DNA of 36,471 bases from Apopatocola sp963618015 (GTDB lineage Bacteria > Bacillota > Clostridia > Oscillospirales > Oscillospiraceae), in NCBI GenBank assembly GCA_963618015.1, contig CAVEQS010000030.1:1-36471 (forward strand). Direction: 5' to 3'. The position numbers were made by a program, and so were the translations under genes. Positions 1-6,289 of the stretch are shown piece after piece; the first letter of the stretch is position 1, and each line of letters opens with the position of its first letter. The notes under the pieces were generated by a model. It had not been told where the DNA came from and searched no databases. It worked only from the letters and a program-made list of their open reading frames with translations.

Positions 1-98
1 AAGCTATGTCTTCTTTTATGCGGTTTCCAATTTGCGCAAGTTATTGTACATTATCGCGTAAACAATTTATGAACGTCCCAATGCCGGACGATTGCGGA

Positions 99-139
99 AA
101 AAGGAAACGAGACACCCGGCAGGTGTCTCGTTTCCTTTT
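99..139 (-). terminator. Rho-independent terminator of the small lipoprotein gene
   Basis: Perfect inverted repeat with arms 103-116 and 122-135 around a 5-nt loop, extended by A/T pairs. Read on the minus strand the stem is followed by a run of T. It lies 22 bases past the stop codon of the minus-strand lipoprotein gene that starts at 661. Confidence 0.85.
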
Positions 140-160
140 GATATTGCGGCAGACTGGAAT

Positions 161-661
161 TTATTTTGGCAAATTATCTTCCGCTTTGAAATTCACATTA
201 CTGCCATCAATCGAGATTGTGAGCGTGTAGTTATAGATTGTACCAGCCTCTGTTTCCAGCTTAAATGTTACTGCACCATCTCCGAGATACTGAAAATCAG
301 GTTCGTCAGACATTCTTGCATATGTGCCATACTGTTGAAAGTATCCGTCTGCATCAAAGAACGCAACATTGCTTGTTTTCTCCTTATCGTTCCGGAAGAG
401 TACTGCACCAATGCGGTCACTAGCATGATCTGGAATTAAAACACAGTCTATGTATTCCCAATCTATTTCTTGCACAAGAGAGAACATAGATGCAATATCT
501 TGTTCAGACCAGATTTTTTCCCCATTCAGATTACTGGTATCTGTAATCTGAACCGGATTGCTGACAGAATCTGATGTTTCTGGCATGGTGTCTTTGCTGC
601 CGCAGGCGGACATTCCCAATATACAAACAGTCATCAGAATAAAAATCAATGCTCTCTTCAT
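161..661 (-). CDS. Small secreted lipoprotein of unknown function
   Basis: A 166-residue protein with a typical lipoprotein signal: Lys-Arg at the N terminus, a hydrophobic stretch and a lipobox ending in Cys20 (LGMSAC). It is therefore expected to be lipid-anchored on the outer face of the membrane. The mature part begins with a Ser/Thr/Asp-rich linker and continues as a compact domain of about 115 residues containing alternating hydrophobic beta-like segments; no catalytic motif is recognisable. The start is supported by TAAGGAGGT eight bases upstream. It has its own promoter (699-727) and terminator, so it is a single-gene unit. I do not recognise the family. Confidence 0.8.
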   Translation of the reverse strand: MKRALIFILMTVCILGMSACGSKDTMPETSDSVSNPVQITDTSNLNGEKIWSEQDIASMFSLVQEIDWEYIDCVLIPDHASDRIGAVLFRNDKEKTSNVAFFDADGYFQQYGTYARMSDEPDFQYLGDGAVTFKLETEAGTIYNYTLTISIDGSNVNFKAEDNLPK

Positions 662-698
662 ATGGATACCTCCTTAAAAATTCCGATTTGTTAAAATC

Positions 699-727
699 AT
701 TTTACCATAATGCAGCCTTTCAAGCAA
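699..727 (-). promoter_or_regulatory. Sigma-A-type promoter of the lipoprotein gene
   Basis: On the minus strand a TTGCTT -35 box (722-727) is separated by 17 bases from TAAAAT (699-704), preceded by TGG, giving an extended -10. The -35 overlaps the T-run of the tmRNA terminator, so transcription restarts directly after tmRNA ends. Confidence 0.6.
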
Positions 728-768
728 AAAAAGTACGCCGTAATTTCACTAGAAATTACGGCGTACTT
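726..768 (-). terminator. Rho-independent terminator of ssrA
   Basis: Perfect 16-bp stem (731-746 with 753-768) and 6-nt loop, followed on the minus strand by a T-run. It begins two bases past the CCA end of tmRNA. Confidence 0.9.
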
Positions 769-769
769 A

Positions 770-1133
770 TGGTGGAGGCGAGGAGAGTTGAACTCCTGTC
801 CGAAAACGCTTCAAAGGGAACTTCTCCGGGCGCAGACGCTTGTTTTGGGATTCTGCATCCCTGTTTCCCTCGTCACCGGCCAAACGTCAAGACGGCAAGT
901 CGGGTAGCTTCATTATGCATGGCGCGCTCAAAGCTTTGCGCGCTCACGTCCGCCTCTCATCGACGCCCCGCTTCCGGGCCGAGGCACTCCCGGAGGGGAC
1001 GGGTCACGGCTTAAGCCGCGGCCAGAGCAACGTTATCGTTGTTCTTTAATTTATAATTGCCCATTTTAAGGATGGTAGGCGCATCCGCCCGCTATTCCAA
1101 TCTCCGCATCCCCGTCGAAACCGGTACGCCCCC
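770..1133 (-). ncRNA. ssrA: Transfer-messenger RNA (tmRNA, 10Sa RNA)
   Basis: tmRNA rescues ribosomes stalled on broken mRNA by acting as tRNA-Ala and then as mRNA for a degradation tag. On the minus strand the 5' end (GGGGGCG, 1133-1127) pairs with CGCCUCC just before the 3' A-CCA (770-772), forming the 7-bp acceptor stem. The 5' side carries the conserved GGUUUCGAC element and the 3' side a T arm with GTTCAA. The tag reading frame lies at 1011-1061 and gives GNYKLKNNDNVALAAA and a TAA stop, after which a pseudoknot-rich GC region follows. The Gly resume codon and the NVALAA ending match Firmicutes tags. The gene is one-piece, about 364 nt. smpB, encoding the protein partner, is two genes upstream on the same strand. 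Confidence 0.95.
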
Positions 1134-1135
1134 CT

Positions 1136-1217
1136 AATCGCCATCATTTCTGCGGAAATGATGGAACCGCCGCTTTGCGGCGAGGCGATTTCCAGGGGGA
1201 ACCATGTTCCCCCTGGA
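1136..1217. repeat. Compact multi-hairpin palindromic element upstream of ssrA
   Basis: Three inverted repeats are packed in 82 bases. Hairpin 1 is 1141-1149 with 1156-1164 (nine pairs or more). Hairpin 2 is 1068-type GC-rich stem CGCCG/CGGCG at 1168-1172 and 1178-1182. Both are enclosed by AATCG (1136-1140) pairing with CGATT (1186-1190), making a three-way junction. Hairpin 3 follows at once: 1191-1201 with 1207-1217, an 11-bp perfect stem. The element abuts the 5' end of mature tmRNA, so on the minus strand it would be in the leader of the tmRNA precursor. It resembles a REP- or MITE-like repeat; copy number elsewhere cannot be seen here. The remaining gene-free sequence up to 1336 holds no clear signal apart from repeated GGAATAAGG/GGGATAAG words. 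Confidence 0.6.
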
Positions 1218-1336
1218 GGACCCCTTCTTTTTGGAATAAGGGATAAGTCTGAATAAAAGCTTCCTTAAACCGAAAAGAACGCCTTTCTGGGGATAAGCTG
1301 GGGAATAAGGATGATTACCTTATACCTTAGTTGCTT

Positions 1337-1855
1337 TTATCTTTTCTTCGGCTCGGGGTAGACCTCGCCGAAGGTTTCCACGGTGACCTTCTTCATGACC
1401 TGCGGCTCCATGGGGCGGTCGTTGTGGTCGGTGCGCGTGCCGGCGATTTGGTCGACGACCTCGATGCCCTCGGTAACGGCGCCGAACGCGGCGTACTGCC
1501 CGTCGAGATGCGGGGCGTCCTCATGCATGATGAAGAACTGGCTTCCGGCGCTGTTGGGGAACATGGAACGGGCCATGCTCAAAACGCCGCGCTTGTGCTT
1601 GAGATCGTTCTTGAAGCCGTTGCCACGGAACTCGCCGTAAATGTGGTAGCCGGGGCCGCCCATGCCGGTGCCTTCCGGGTCGCCGCCCTGGATCATAAAT
1701 CCGGGGATGACGCGGTGGAAGATCAGTCCGTCATAAAAGCCCTTGTTGATGAGGGAGATGAAGTTGCGAACGCTCTCCGGCGCGATCTCGGGGTAAAGCT
1801 CGGCCTTGATGATGCCGCCGTTTTCCATTTCGATGGTCACAACAGGATTGCTCAT
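1337..1855 (-). CDS. ppiB: Cytoplasmic cyclophilin-type peptidyl-prolyl cis-trans isomerase
   Basis: A 172-residue single-domain cyclophilin, which catalyses cis-trans isomerisation of Xaa-Pro bonds. The active-site signature is clear: FHRVIPGFMIQGGDP around residues 46-60 holds the catalytic Arg and Phe/Met/Gln residues, followed by GTGMGGPGY, the SMARSMFPNSAGSQFFI substrate-binding segment and LDGQYAAFG. No signal peptide is present, so it is cytoplasmic, unlike the second cyclophilin of this window (8086-8664). It overlaps the end of smpB by four bases (ATGA), indicating translational coupling, and lies between smpB and ssrA. Whether it has any role in trans-translation is unknown; the linkage may only be positional. 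Confidence 0.92.
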   Translation of the reverse strand: MSNPVVTIEMENGGIIKAELYPEIAPESVRNFISLINKGFYDGLIFHRVIPGFMIQGGDPEGTGMGGPGYHIYGEFRGNGFKNDLKHKRGVLSMARSMFPNSAGSQFFIMHEDAPHLDGQYAAFGAVTEGIEVVDQIAGTRTDHNDRPMEPQVMKKVTVETFGEVYPEPKKR

Positions 1856-2325
1856 TCTTTGAAATTCCTTTCTTTCATGGCGCGGTCCATGTCCCGCTTC
1901 GCGTTGCGCTCGGCGTCCGAATCGCGCTTATCATACAGCTTTTTGCCCTTGCAGAGGCCGAGCTCCACCTTGACGCGGCTGTCCTTGAAGTACAGCGAGA
2001 GCGGCACGAGCGCCACGCCGTCCTGCGCCACACGCTCGCCGAGCTTGCGGATCTCCCGCTTGTGCATCAGCAGCCGCCGGGTGCGCACCGGGTCGCGGTT
2101 AAAGATGTTGCCCTTTTCGTAAGGGCTCACATGCATGCCGCGCACGAAGAGCTCGCCCTCGCGGATCGTGCAGTAGCTGTCCTTCAGATTCACCTGCCCG
2201 GCACGGATGGATTTTACCTCCGTTCCGAACAGTTCAATGCCCGCTTCAAAGCGTTCCAGCACAAAGTAGTCGTGGAACGCCTTGCGGTTGGAAGCGATCT
2301 CCTTGATCCCTTCTTTTTTCGGCAT
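1852..2325 (-). CDS. smpB: SsrA-binding protein SmpB
   Basis: A 157-residue OB-fold protein that binds tmRNA and delivers it with EF-Tu to stalled ribosomes. Diagnostic features are IASNRKAFHDYFVLERFEAG at the N terminus, GTEVKSIRAGQVNLKDSY, the EGELFVRGMHVSPYEKGN segment, the LHKREIRKL-type stretch (here MHKREIRKLGERV), and a basic C-terminal tail (KRDSDAERNAKRDMDRAMKE) that would enter the mRNA channel. The length is normal for the family. The start has a GGAGGTGG ribosome binding site. An extended -10 promoter lies at 2360-2365. The gene is followed by a cyclophilin gene overlapping by four bases and then by ssrA, so protein and RNA partners are clustered. Confidence 0.97.
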   Translation of the reverse strand: MPKKEGIKEIASNRKAFHDYFVLERFEAGIELFGTEVKSIRAGQVNLKDSYCTIREGELFVRGMHVSPYEKGNIFNRDPVRTRRLLMHKREIRKLGERVAQDGVALVPLSLYFKDSRVKVELGLCKGKKLYDKRDSDAERNAKRDMDRAMKERNFKE

Positions 2326-2357
2326 GGCCTTCCACCTCCTCCGCCTTGGCAGTAAAA

Positions 2358-2367
2358 GTATTATACC
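2358..2367 (-). promoter_or_regulatory. Extended -10 promoter of smpB
   Basis: On the minus strand TGG precedes a perfect TATAAT (2360-2365). A weak -35 (TTTTTC) is 17 bases upstream. It lies about 35 bases before the smpB start codon. Confidence 0.5.
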
Positions 2368-2397
2368 ATGCCTGTCAAGAGCGAAAAAGAGAGAATT

Positions 2398-2628
2398 TCA
2401 CCGCCCGTGCGCGGTAAGCCGGGAAAGTGCCTCGCGAGATATGTAAACGCCGCTCGCCGGGCGCGCGAGCAGCAGGCTCTCCTCCCGCCCGGCGATGATC
2501 TCGATCTCCAACGCGCCCCAGTCGGCCTCCCCGAGCGCGGCGAACACGAGCCTTTTGGCGTCGGAAAGCCCCGGATGTCCCGGCACGCGCAGCGCGAGCG
2601 CCTGTTCGCTTTTCGCATTTTTCTGCAT
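2398..2628 (-). CDS. 76-residue protein of unknown function
   Basis: A short soluble protein beginning MQKNAKSEQALALRVPGHPG. It reads as a compact alpha/beta domain with Gly/Pro turns (PGHPGLSDAKRLVFAALGE), a hydrophobic strand (GALEIEIIAG) and the segment LLLARPASGVYISREALSRL. No catalytic motif or signal peptide is visible. The start is supported by GGGAGG nine bases upstream and a TATAAT at 2658-2663 on the minus strand. It is transcribed divergently from the NUDIX gene and its downstream end is 70 bases from the smpB start, so read-through into smpB is possible. No family recognised. Confidence 0.6.
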   Translation of the reverse strand: MQKNAKSEQALALRVPGHPGLSDAKRLVFAALGEADWGALEIEIIAGREESLLLARPASGVYISREALSRLTAHGR

Positions 2629-2697
2629 AAAAACCCTCCCGAAGAACGTTTTTCCCCATTATACGCCCCTCTGCCGCCGATAAACAGTGAAAAAAGC

Positions 2698-2726
2698 TGG
2701 AAAAACCGTGCCCGGCGTGGTAAAAT
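2698..2726 (+). promoter_or_regulatory. Probable promoter of the NUDIX hydrolase gene
   Basis: TGGAAA (2698-2703), 17-base spacer, TGG-TAAAAT (2721-2726) with extended -10. The predicted start is about 35 bases before the start codon at 2768. Confidence 0.5.
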
Positions 2727-2767
2727 ACCTTGTTACGAATTGCTTCCGCGCTGCGGAAAAGGAGATC

Positions 2768-3313
2768 ATGCACATGGATTATACGGAAAAAAAGCTGCGC
2801 CGCCTCAACACCTATGAGGGGATCATTATAAACGTCGGACTCGACCGCGTGCGCCTGCCGGACGGTTCGGAGGCGTTCCGCGAGATCGTGGAGCATCCGG
2901 GCGGGGCGTGCATCCTCCCGGTGGACGGCGAGGGAAACGCCTACTGCGTGCGCCAGTATCGCTATCCCATCGGCGAGCATTTGCTCGAAGCGCCTGCCGG
3001 TAAGCTCGAGCGCGGGGAGGACCCGCTCGTGTGCGCCGTGCGCGAGCTTGGCGAGGAGACCGGCTTCACCGCCGGGCGCATCGTGCCGCTCGGCGCGTAT
3101 CATTCGTCTCCCGGCTTTTCGAGCGAGCGGCTGTATCTCTATCTTGCGCTCGATCTCTCCCGCGGTGAGGCGCATCCCGACGAGGGCGAGTTTCTCGATC
3201 TCGTAAAGCTCCCGTTTTCCGAGTTGCTTGCCATGGTCAAGCGCGGCGAGATATCCGACGGGAAGACCGCCATCGCTGTGCTGCAGGCGGAGCACATCCT
3301 CGCCGGGGAGTAA
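2768..3313 (+). CDS. nudF: NUDIX hydrolase, probable ADP-ribose pyrophosphatase
   Basis: A 181-residue NUDIX enzyme. The complete Nudix box is at residues 78-100: Gly78, five residues, Glu84, seven residues, then Arg92-Glu93-Leu94, Glu96-Glu97 and Gly99, which binds the divalent metals. Upstream, REIVEHPGGACILPV and VRQYRYPIGEHLLEAPAG are typical of the ADP-ribose pyrophosphatase (NudF/YqkG) branch, which splits ADP-ribose into AMP and ribose 5-phosphate in the cytoplasm. The start at 2768 is chosen because AAAGGAG lies seven bases before it; an in-frame ATG at 2687 lies upstream of the promoter -10 and is not used. The precise substrate remains an inference. Followed by the murA promoter. 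Confidence 0.88.
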   Translation: MHMDYTEKKLRRLNTYEGIIINVGLDRVRLPDGSEAFREIVEHPGGACILPVDGEGNAYCVRQYRYPIGEHLLEAPAGKLERGEDPLVCAVRELGEETGFTAGRIVPLGAYHSSPGFSSERLYLYLALDLSRGEAHPDEGEFLDLVKLPFSELLAMVKRGEISDGKTAIAVLQAEHILAGE

Positions 3314-3316
3314 GAC

Positions 3317-3345
3317 TTGCGTTTTTCCCTGCACTATGGTAAAAT
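3317..3345 (+). promoter_or_regulatory. Promoter of the murA operon
   Basis: TTGCGT (3317-3322), 17-base spacer and TGG-TAAAAT (3340-3345, sharing the T), an extended -10 like that of the neighbouring NUDIX gene. It begins three bases after the NUDIX stop codon. Confidence 0.55.
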
Positions 3346-3408
3346 TGCCATGTATCTATGGGCACAGGCAGACAGAAGCCCCGGATGCGCATCAGGAGGA
3401 GTCAACAC

Positions 3409-4704
3409 TTGGAAAGATATAGAATCAGAGGCGGCAACCGGCTGCACGGCGAAGTGGAGATCAGCGGCGCGAAGAACGCGGCGGTAGCCATCATTCCGGC
3501 GGCGCTCATGGTAAACGGCAAATGCCGCATCGAAAACCTGCCCCAGATCAGCGACACCGAGGCGCTGCTGCTCATTCTCGAATCGCTCGGCGCGAAGGTC
3601 GAGATGATCGACCGCTCCACCGTGGAGATCGACGCGACAAACGCCACCTGGATGGGTGCAGACTATGACCGTATGCGCAAGATCCGCGCATCGTACTATT
3701 TTGTCGGCTCGATGCTCGGCCGGTTCGGCATTGCCCGCACCACGATGCCGGGCGGCTGCAACTTCGGCGTCCGGCCGATCGACCAGCACGTCAAGGGCAT
3801 GAACGCCCTCGGCGCGGAGGTCGATATTTCCGATTTCATCACCGCGCACGTCCCCGGCGGACGGCTGCGCGGCGCAAGCGTATATCTCGATAAGGTCTCC
3901 GTCGGCGCAACGATGAACATCATGATCGCCGCCGTGCTCGCCGAGGGACGCACGATCATCGAAAACGCGGCGCGTGAGCCGCACATCGTGGATCTTGCAA
4001 ACTTCCTCAACTCCATGGGCGCGGACGTGCGCGGCGCCGGTACGGATACCATCAAGGTCAACGGCGTGGAGCAGCTCCACGGCGGCACCTATACCATCAT
4101 CCCCGACCAGATCGAGGCCGGCACCTACATGGCCGCCACCGCCGCCGTCGGGGGAGAAGTTCTGATCAAAAACGTTATCCCCAAGCACCTCGACTGCATC
4201 ACCGCGAAGCTGCGCGAAATGGGCGTCACGGTGGAGGAATACGGCGAATCCGTCCTCGTCCGCTCGACGGGACGTCTCCGCCGCGCCAACGTGAAAACCC
4301 AGCCGTACCCCGGTTTCCCGACCGATATGCAGCCGCAGATCGGCGTGGCGCTTTCGGTGGCGGAAGGCACGAGCGTCATCACCGAGGGCGTTTGGGATCA
4401 TCGGTACAAATACATCAACGAGCTGCGCAAAATGGGTGCCGAAGTGACCGTGGACGGCCGCGTGGCGGTCGTTGAGGGCGTGGAAACGCTGCGCGGCGCT
4501 TCCGTGGACGCCTGCGATCTTCGCGCGGGTGCGGCGATGGTCATCGCCGGCCTTTGCGCCAAGGGCGTCACGCTCGTGGAGGATATCCAGTTTATCGAGC
4601 GCGGCTACGAAAACTTCGTCGGCAAGCTGCGCCTTCTCGGCGCGGACATCCGCATCATCGACGAGCCGGACGGCACGGAGCGGGGCACCGCCGCCGCGGG
4701 ATGA
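3409..4704 (+). CDS. murA: UDP-N-acetylglucosamine 1-carboxyvinyltransferase MurA
   Basis: First committed step of peptidoglycan synthesis: transfer of enolpyruvyl from PEP to UDP-GlcNAc in the cytoplasm. The protein has 431 residues with two EPSP-synthase-type domains. The N terminus YRIRGGNRLHGEVEISGAKN contains the conserved Lys-Asn pair. The catalytic loop MPGGCNFGVRPIDQH holds Cys117, equivalent to the fosfomycin target cysteine, so the enzyme should be fosfomycin sensitive. PGFPTDMQPQ is also conserved. The start is assigned to a TTG with AGGAGG nine bases upstream; longer in-frame starts lack a site and add residues not found in the family. It overlaps the next gene by ATGA, opening a five-gene operon. 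Confidence 0.95.
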   Translation: MERYRIRGGNRLHGEVEISGAKNAAVAIIPAALMVNGKCRIENLPQISDTEALLLILESLGAKVEMIDRSTVEIDATNATWMGADYDRMRKIRASYYFVGSMLGRFGIARTTMPGGCNFGVRPIDQHVKGMNALGAEVDISDFITAHVPGGRLRGASVYLDKVSVGATMNIMIAAVLAEGRTIIENAAREPHIVDLANFLNSMGADVRGAGTDTIKVNGVEQLHGGTYTIIPDQIEAGTYMAATAAVGGEVLIKNVIPKHLDCITAKLREMGVTVEEYGESVLVRSTGRLRRANVKTQPYPGFPTDMQPQIGVALSVAEGTSVITEGVWDHRYKYINELRKMGAEVTVDGRVAVVEGVETLRGASVDACDLRAGAAMVIAGLCAKGVTLVEDIQFIERGYENFVGKLRLLGADIRIIDEPDGTERGTAAAG

Positions 4705-5498
4705 ATTTCGTCTCCTTCGCCAGCGGCTCGAGCGGCAACTGCTATCTCCTCACCGAGGGACGCACGGCGGTGCTGATCGACGCGGGCATTTCCCTGCGCC
4801 GCATCAAAAATGGCCTTGCGCGCCACTCGCTCACGCCGGACGATCTGGCGGGCGTTCTCATCACGCACGAGCACACCGACCATACGGCGGGGCTCGCAAT
4901 GCTGCTGAAGCATCATAAAAACGTAAAGGTCTATGCGCCGCAGACCGTCGCGCACGCGCTGGAGCGCGCGGCGGCAGGGCTGGAGGGGCGCATCGTTCCG
5001 ATCCCGGTCGGGGAGAGCATCGCGCTGAAGAATTTCACGCTCACCGCTTTTCCGACAATGCACGACACGCCCGAGAGCGTAGGATATGTATTGGCGGGGA
5101 AGAACGCCCGCTTCGGCGTCTGCACCGATACCGGCTGTGTGACGGCGGAAATGTTTGATGCGCTCGCCGGATGCGATGCGGCGGTGATCGAGGCAAACCA
5201 CGATATCGACATGCTGCGCACCGGGCGCTACCCGGTCTATCTCAAGCGCCGCATTCTCTCGGAGCGCGGCCACCTCTCGAACGAGGACTGCGCAAAGTTC
5301 GCCTGTGCTCTGGCCAAAACCGGGGTGAGGACCTTCGTGCTCGGCCATCTGAGCCGGGAGAATAACCGCCCGCGTCTGGCCGAGACCGCCGTGCGCGAAG
5401 CGCTCGACGGTGAGGGCTTTTCCGCGGTGACGCTGTGCGTCGCCCCGGCGGAGGGCGATCTGGAGCTGGAGGTAACGCCGTGCTGCGCGTCCAACTGA
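4701..5498 (+). CDS. yycJ: MBL-fold metallo-hydrolase, YycJ/WalJ-like
   Basis: A 265-residue metallo-beta-lactamase-fold protein. The N-terminal FASGSSGNCYLL is the hallmark of the YycJ (VicX/WalJ) group, followed by ITHEHTDHTAGL (metal ligands HxHxDH near residues 56-61), a further ligand His near MHDTPESVGY, CTDTGCV and the C-terminal GHLSRENN. YycJ proteins are thought to be DNA exonucleases or related to cell-division and wall regulation. The pairing with rlmH is common in Firmicutes, where both sit near walRK. No walRK genes are present here. The start overlaps the murA stop by four bases and the end overlaps rlmH by 19 bases, indicating translational coupling. Confidence 0.88.
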   Translation: MNFVSFASGSSGNCYLLTEGRTAVLIDAGISLRRIKNGLARHSLTPDDLAGVLITHEHTDHTAGLAMLLKHHKNVKVYAPQTVAHALERAAAGLEGRIVPIPVGESIALKNFTLTAFPTMHDTPESVGYVLAGKNARFGVCTDTGCVTAEMFDALAGCDAAVIEANHDIDMLRTGRYPVYLKRRILSERGHLSNEDCAKFACALAKTGVRTFVLGHLSRENNRPRLAETAVREALDGEGFSAVTLCVAPAEGDLELEVTPCCASN

Positions 5499-5926
5499 TC
5501 TGCACCGGCAAGCTCAAGGAGAGCTTTTATGCCGCCGCGTGCGAGGAATACAATAAACGCCTGCAGCGCTACTGTGCGCTGGATATTATCGAATTGCCGG
5601 AGACCGGCGACATAAAGCGCGACGGTGCGGCGATGCTCGCGCGCATCGGCTCGGGAGCCTTCGTCGTTGCCATGTGCATTGAAGGGAAGGGCTATTCCAG
5701 CGAGGAACTCGCTACGCTCATGGCGCAGTGCGCCGTGCAGGGGAGAAGCCGCGTGTGCTTTCTCATCGGCGGCTCGGACGGGCTTTCGGACGAGGTCAAG
5801 CGCGCTGCGGACATCCGCCTTTCCATGTCGCGCATGACGTTCCCGCACCATCTGGCGCGGGTCATGGCTCTGGAGCAGATTTACCGCGCCTTTAACATCA
5901 ACGAGGGCGGGAAATATCATAAATAA
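5480..5926 (+). CDS. rlmH: 23S rRNA (pseudouridine1915-N3)-methyltransferase RlmH
   Basis: SPOUT-class methyltransferase that modifies pseudouridine 1915 in helix 69 of 23S rRNA on the assembled 70S ribosome. The protein is 148 residues, slightly shorter than the usual 155-160. The SAM-binding trefoil-knot region is clear: CFLIGGSDGLSDEVK, then MTFPHHLARVMALEQIYRAF and the invariant C-terminal NINEGGKYHK. The GTG start at 5480 is preferred, with GGAGGT seven bases before it, and gives the family N terminus (LRVQLICTGKLKESFYA); the upstream in-frame ATG would add a nonconserved Gly-rich extension. It overlaps the metallo-hydrolase gene. Confidence 0.95.
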   Translation: MLRVQLICTGKLKESFYAAACEEYNKRLQRYCALDIIELPETGDIKRDGAAMLARIGSGAFVVAMCIEGKGYSSEELATLMAQCAVQGRSRVCFLIGGSDGLSDEVKRAADIRLSMSRMTFPHHLARVMALEQIYRAFNINEGGKYHK

Positions 5927-5956
5927 AACATGCGGGGCGACCCGCGGGGAGACATC

Positions 5957-6289
5957 ATGGAAGAAACCGGAAAAGCATCGGCGGAGTGGGGGCGTCAGCT
6001 CCCCGGCGATCTTTACGAGCGCTGGCCCAAAGACGAAGCGGGTCAGCCGGAGCCGCCCGTTTATCTCTGCCATTGCAAGGGCATCGACATGGACGAGACG
6101 ATGCTCGTCTCGCGGCTGGAGGCGTTTGGCATTCCGTGCCTGCGCCAGTACCCCAACGATGGGCAATTCGGCAAGCTGATCCTCGGCATCAGCGGCTCGG
6201 GCGTTGATATTTTCGTTCCCGCCTCGGTGTGGGAGGACGCCTGCGAGCTGATCCGGGAGAGCGACGATGAAACGGAGGAAGAACAATGA
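5957..6289 (+). CDS. DUF2007-like small protein
   Basis: A 110-residue soluble protein. Its second half has the shape of DUF2007 (PII-like putative signal transducer) domains: VYLCHCKGIDMDETMLVSRL, then EAFGIPCLRQYPNDG, and GSGVDIFVPASVWEDACELI, i.e. two betaalphabeta units ending in the typical strand-helix with a VP motif. The C terminus is very acidic. The ATG at 5957 is preferred over 5930 because GGGGAG precedes it at the right distance. It overlaps the phosphohexomutase start by ATGA, so both are translationally coupled. Function of the family is unknown; assignment rests on pattern only. Confidence 0.7.
   Translation: MEETGKASAEWGRQLPGDLYERWPKDEAGQPEPPVYLCHCKGIDMDETMLVSRLEAFGIPCLRQYPNDGQFGKLILGISGSGVDIFVPASVWEDACELIRESDDETEEEQ

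Noticed and set aside
649..1014. Plus-strand frames across the tmRNA region
   Set aside because: The region is a structured RNA with pairing ends and tag frame on the other strand; the frames have no ribosome binding site.
1141..1217. CRISPR-like repeats
   Set aside because: The hairpins differ from one another and there is no regular repeat-spacer pattern; no cas genes are present anywhere in the window.
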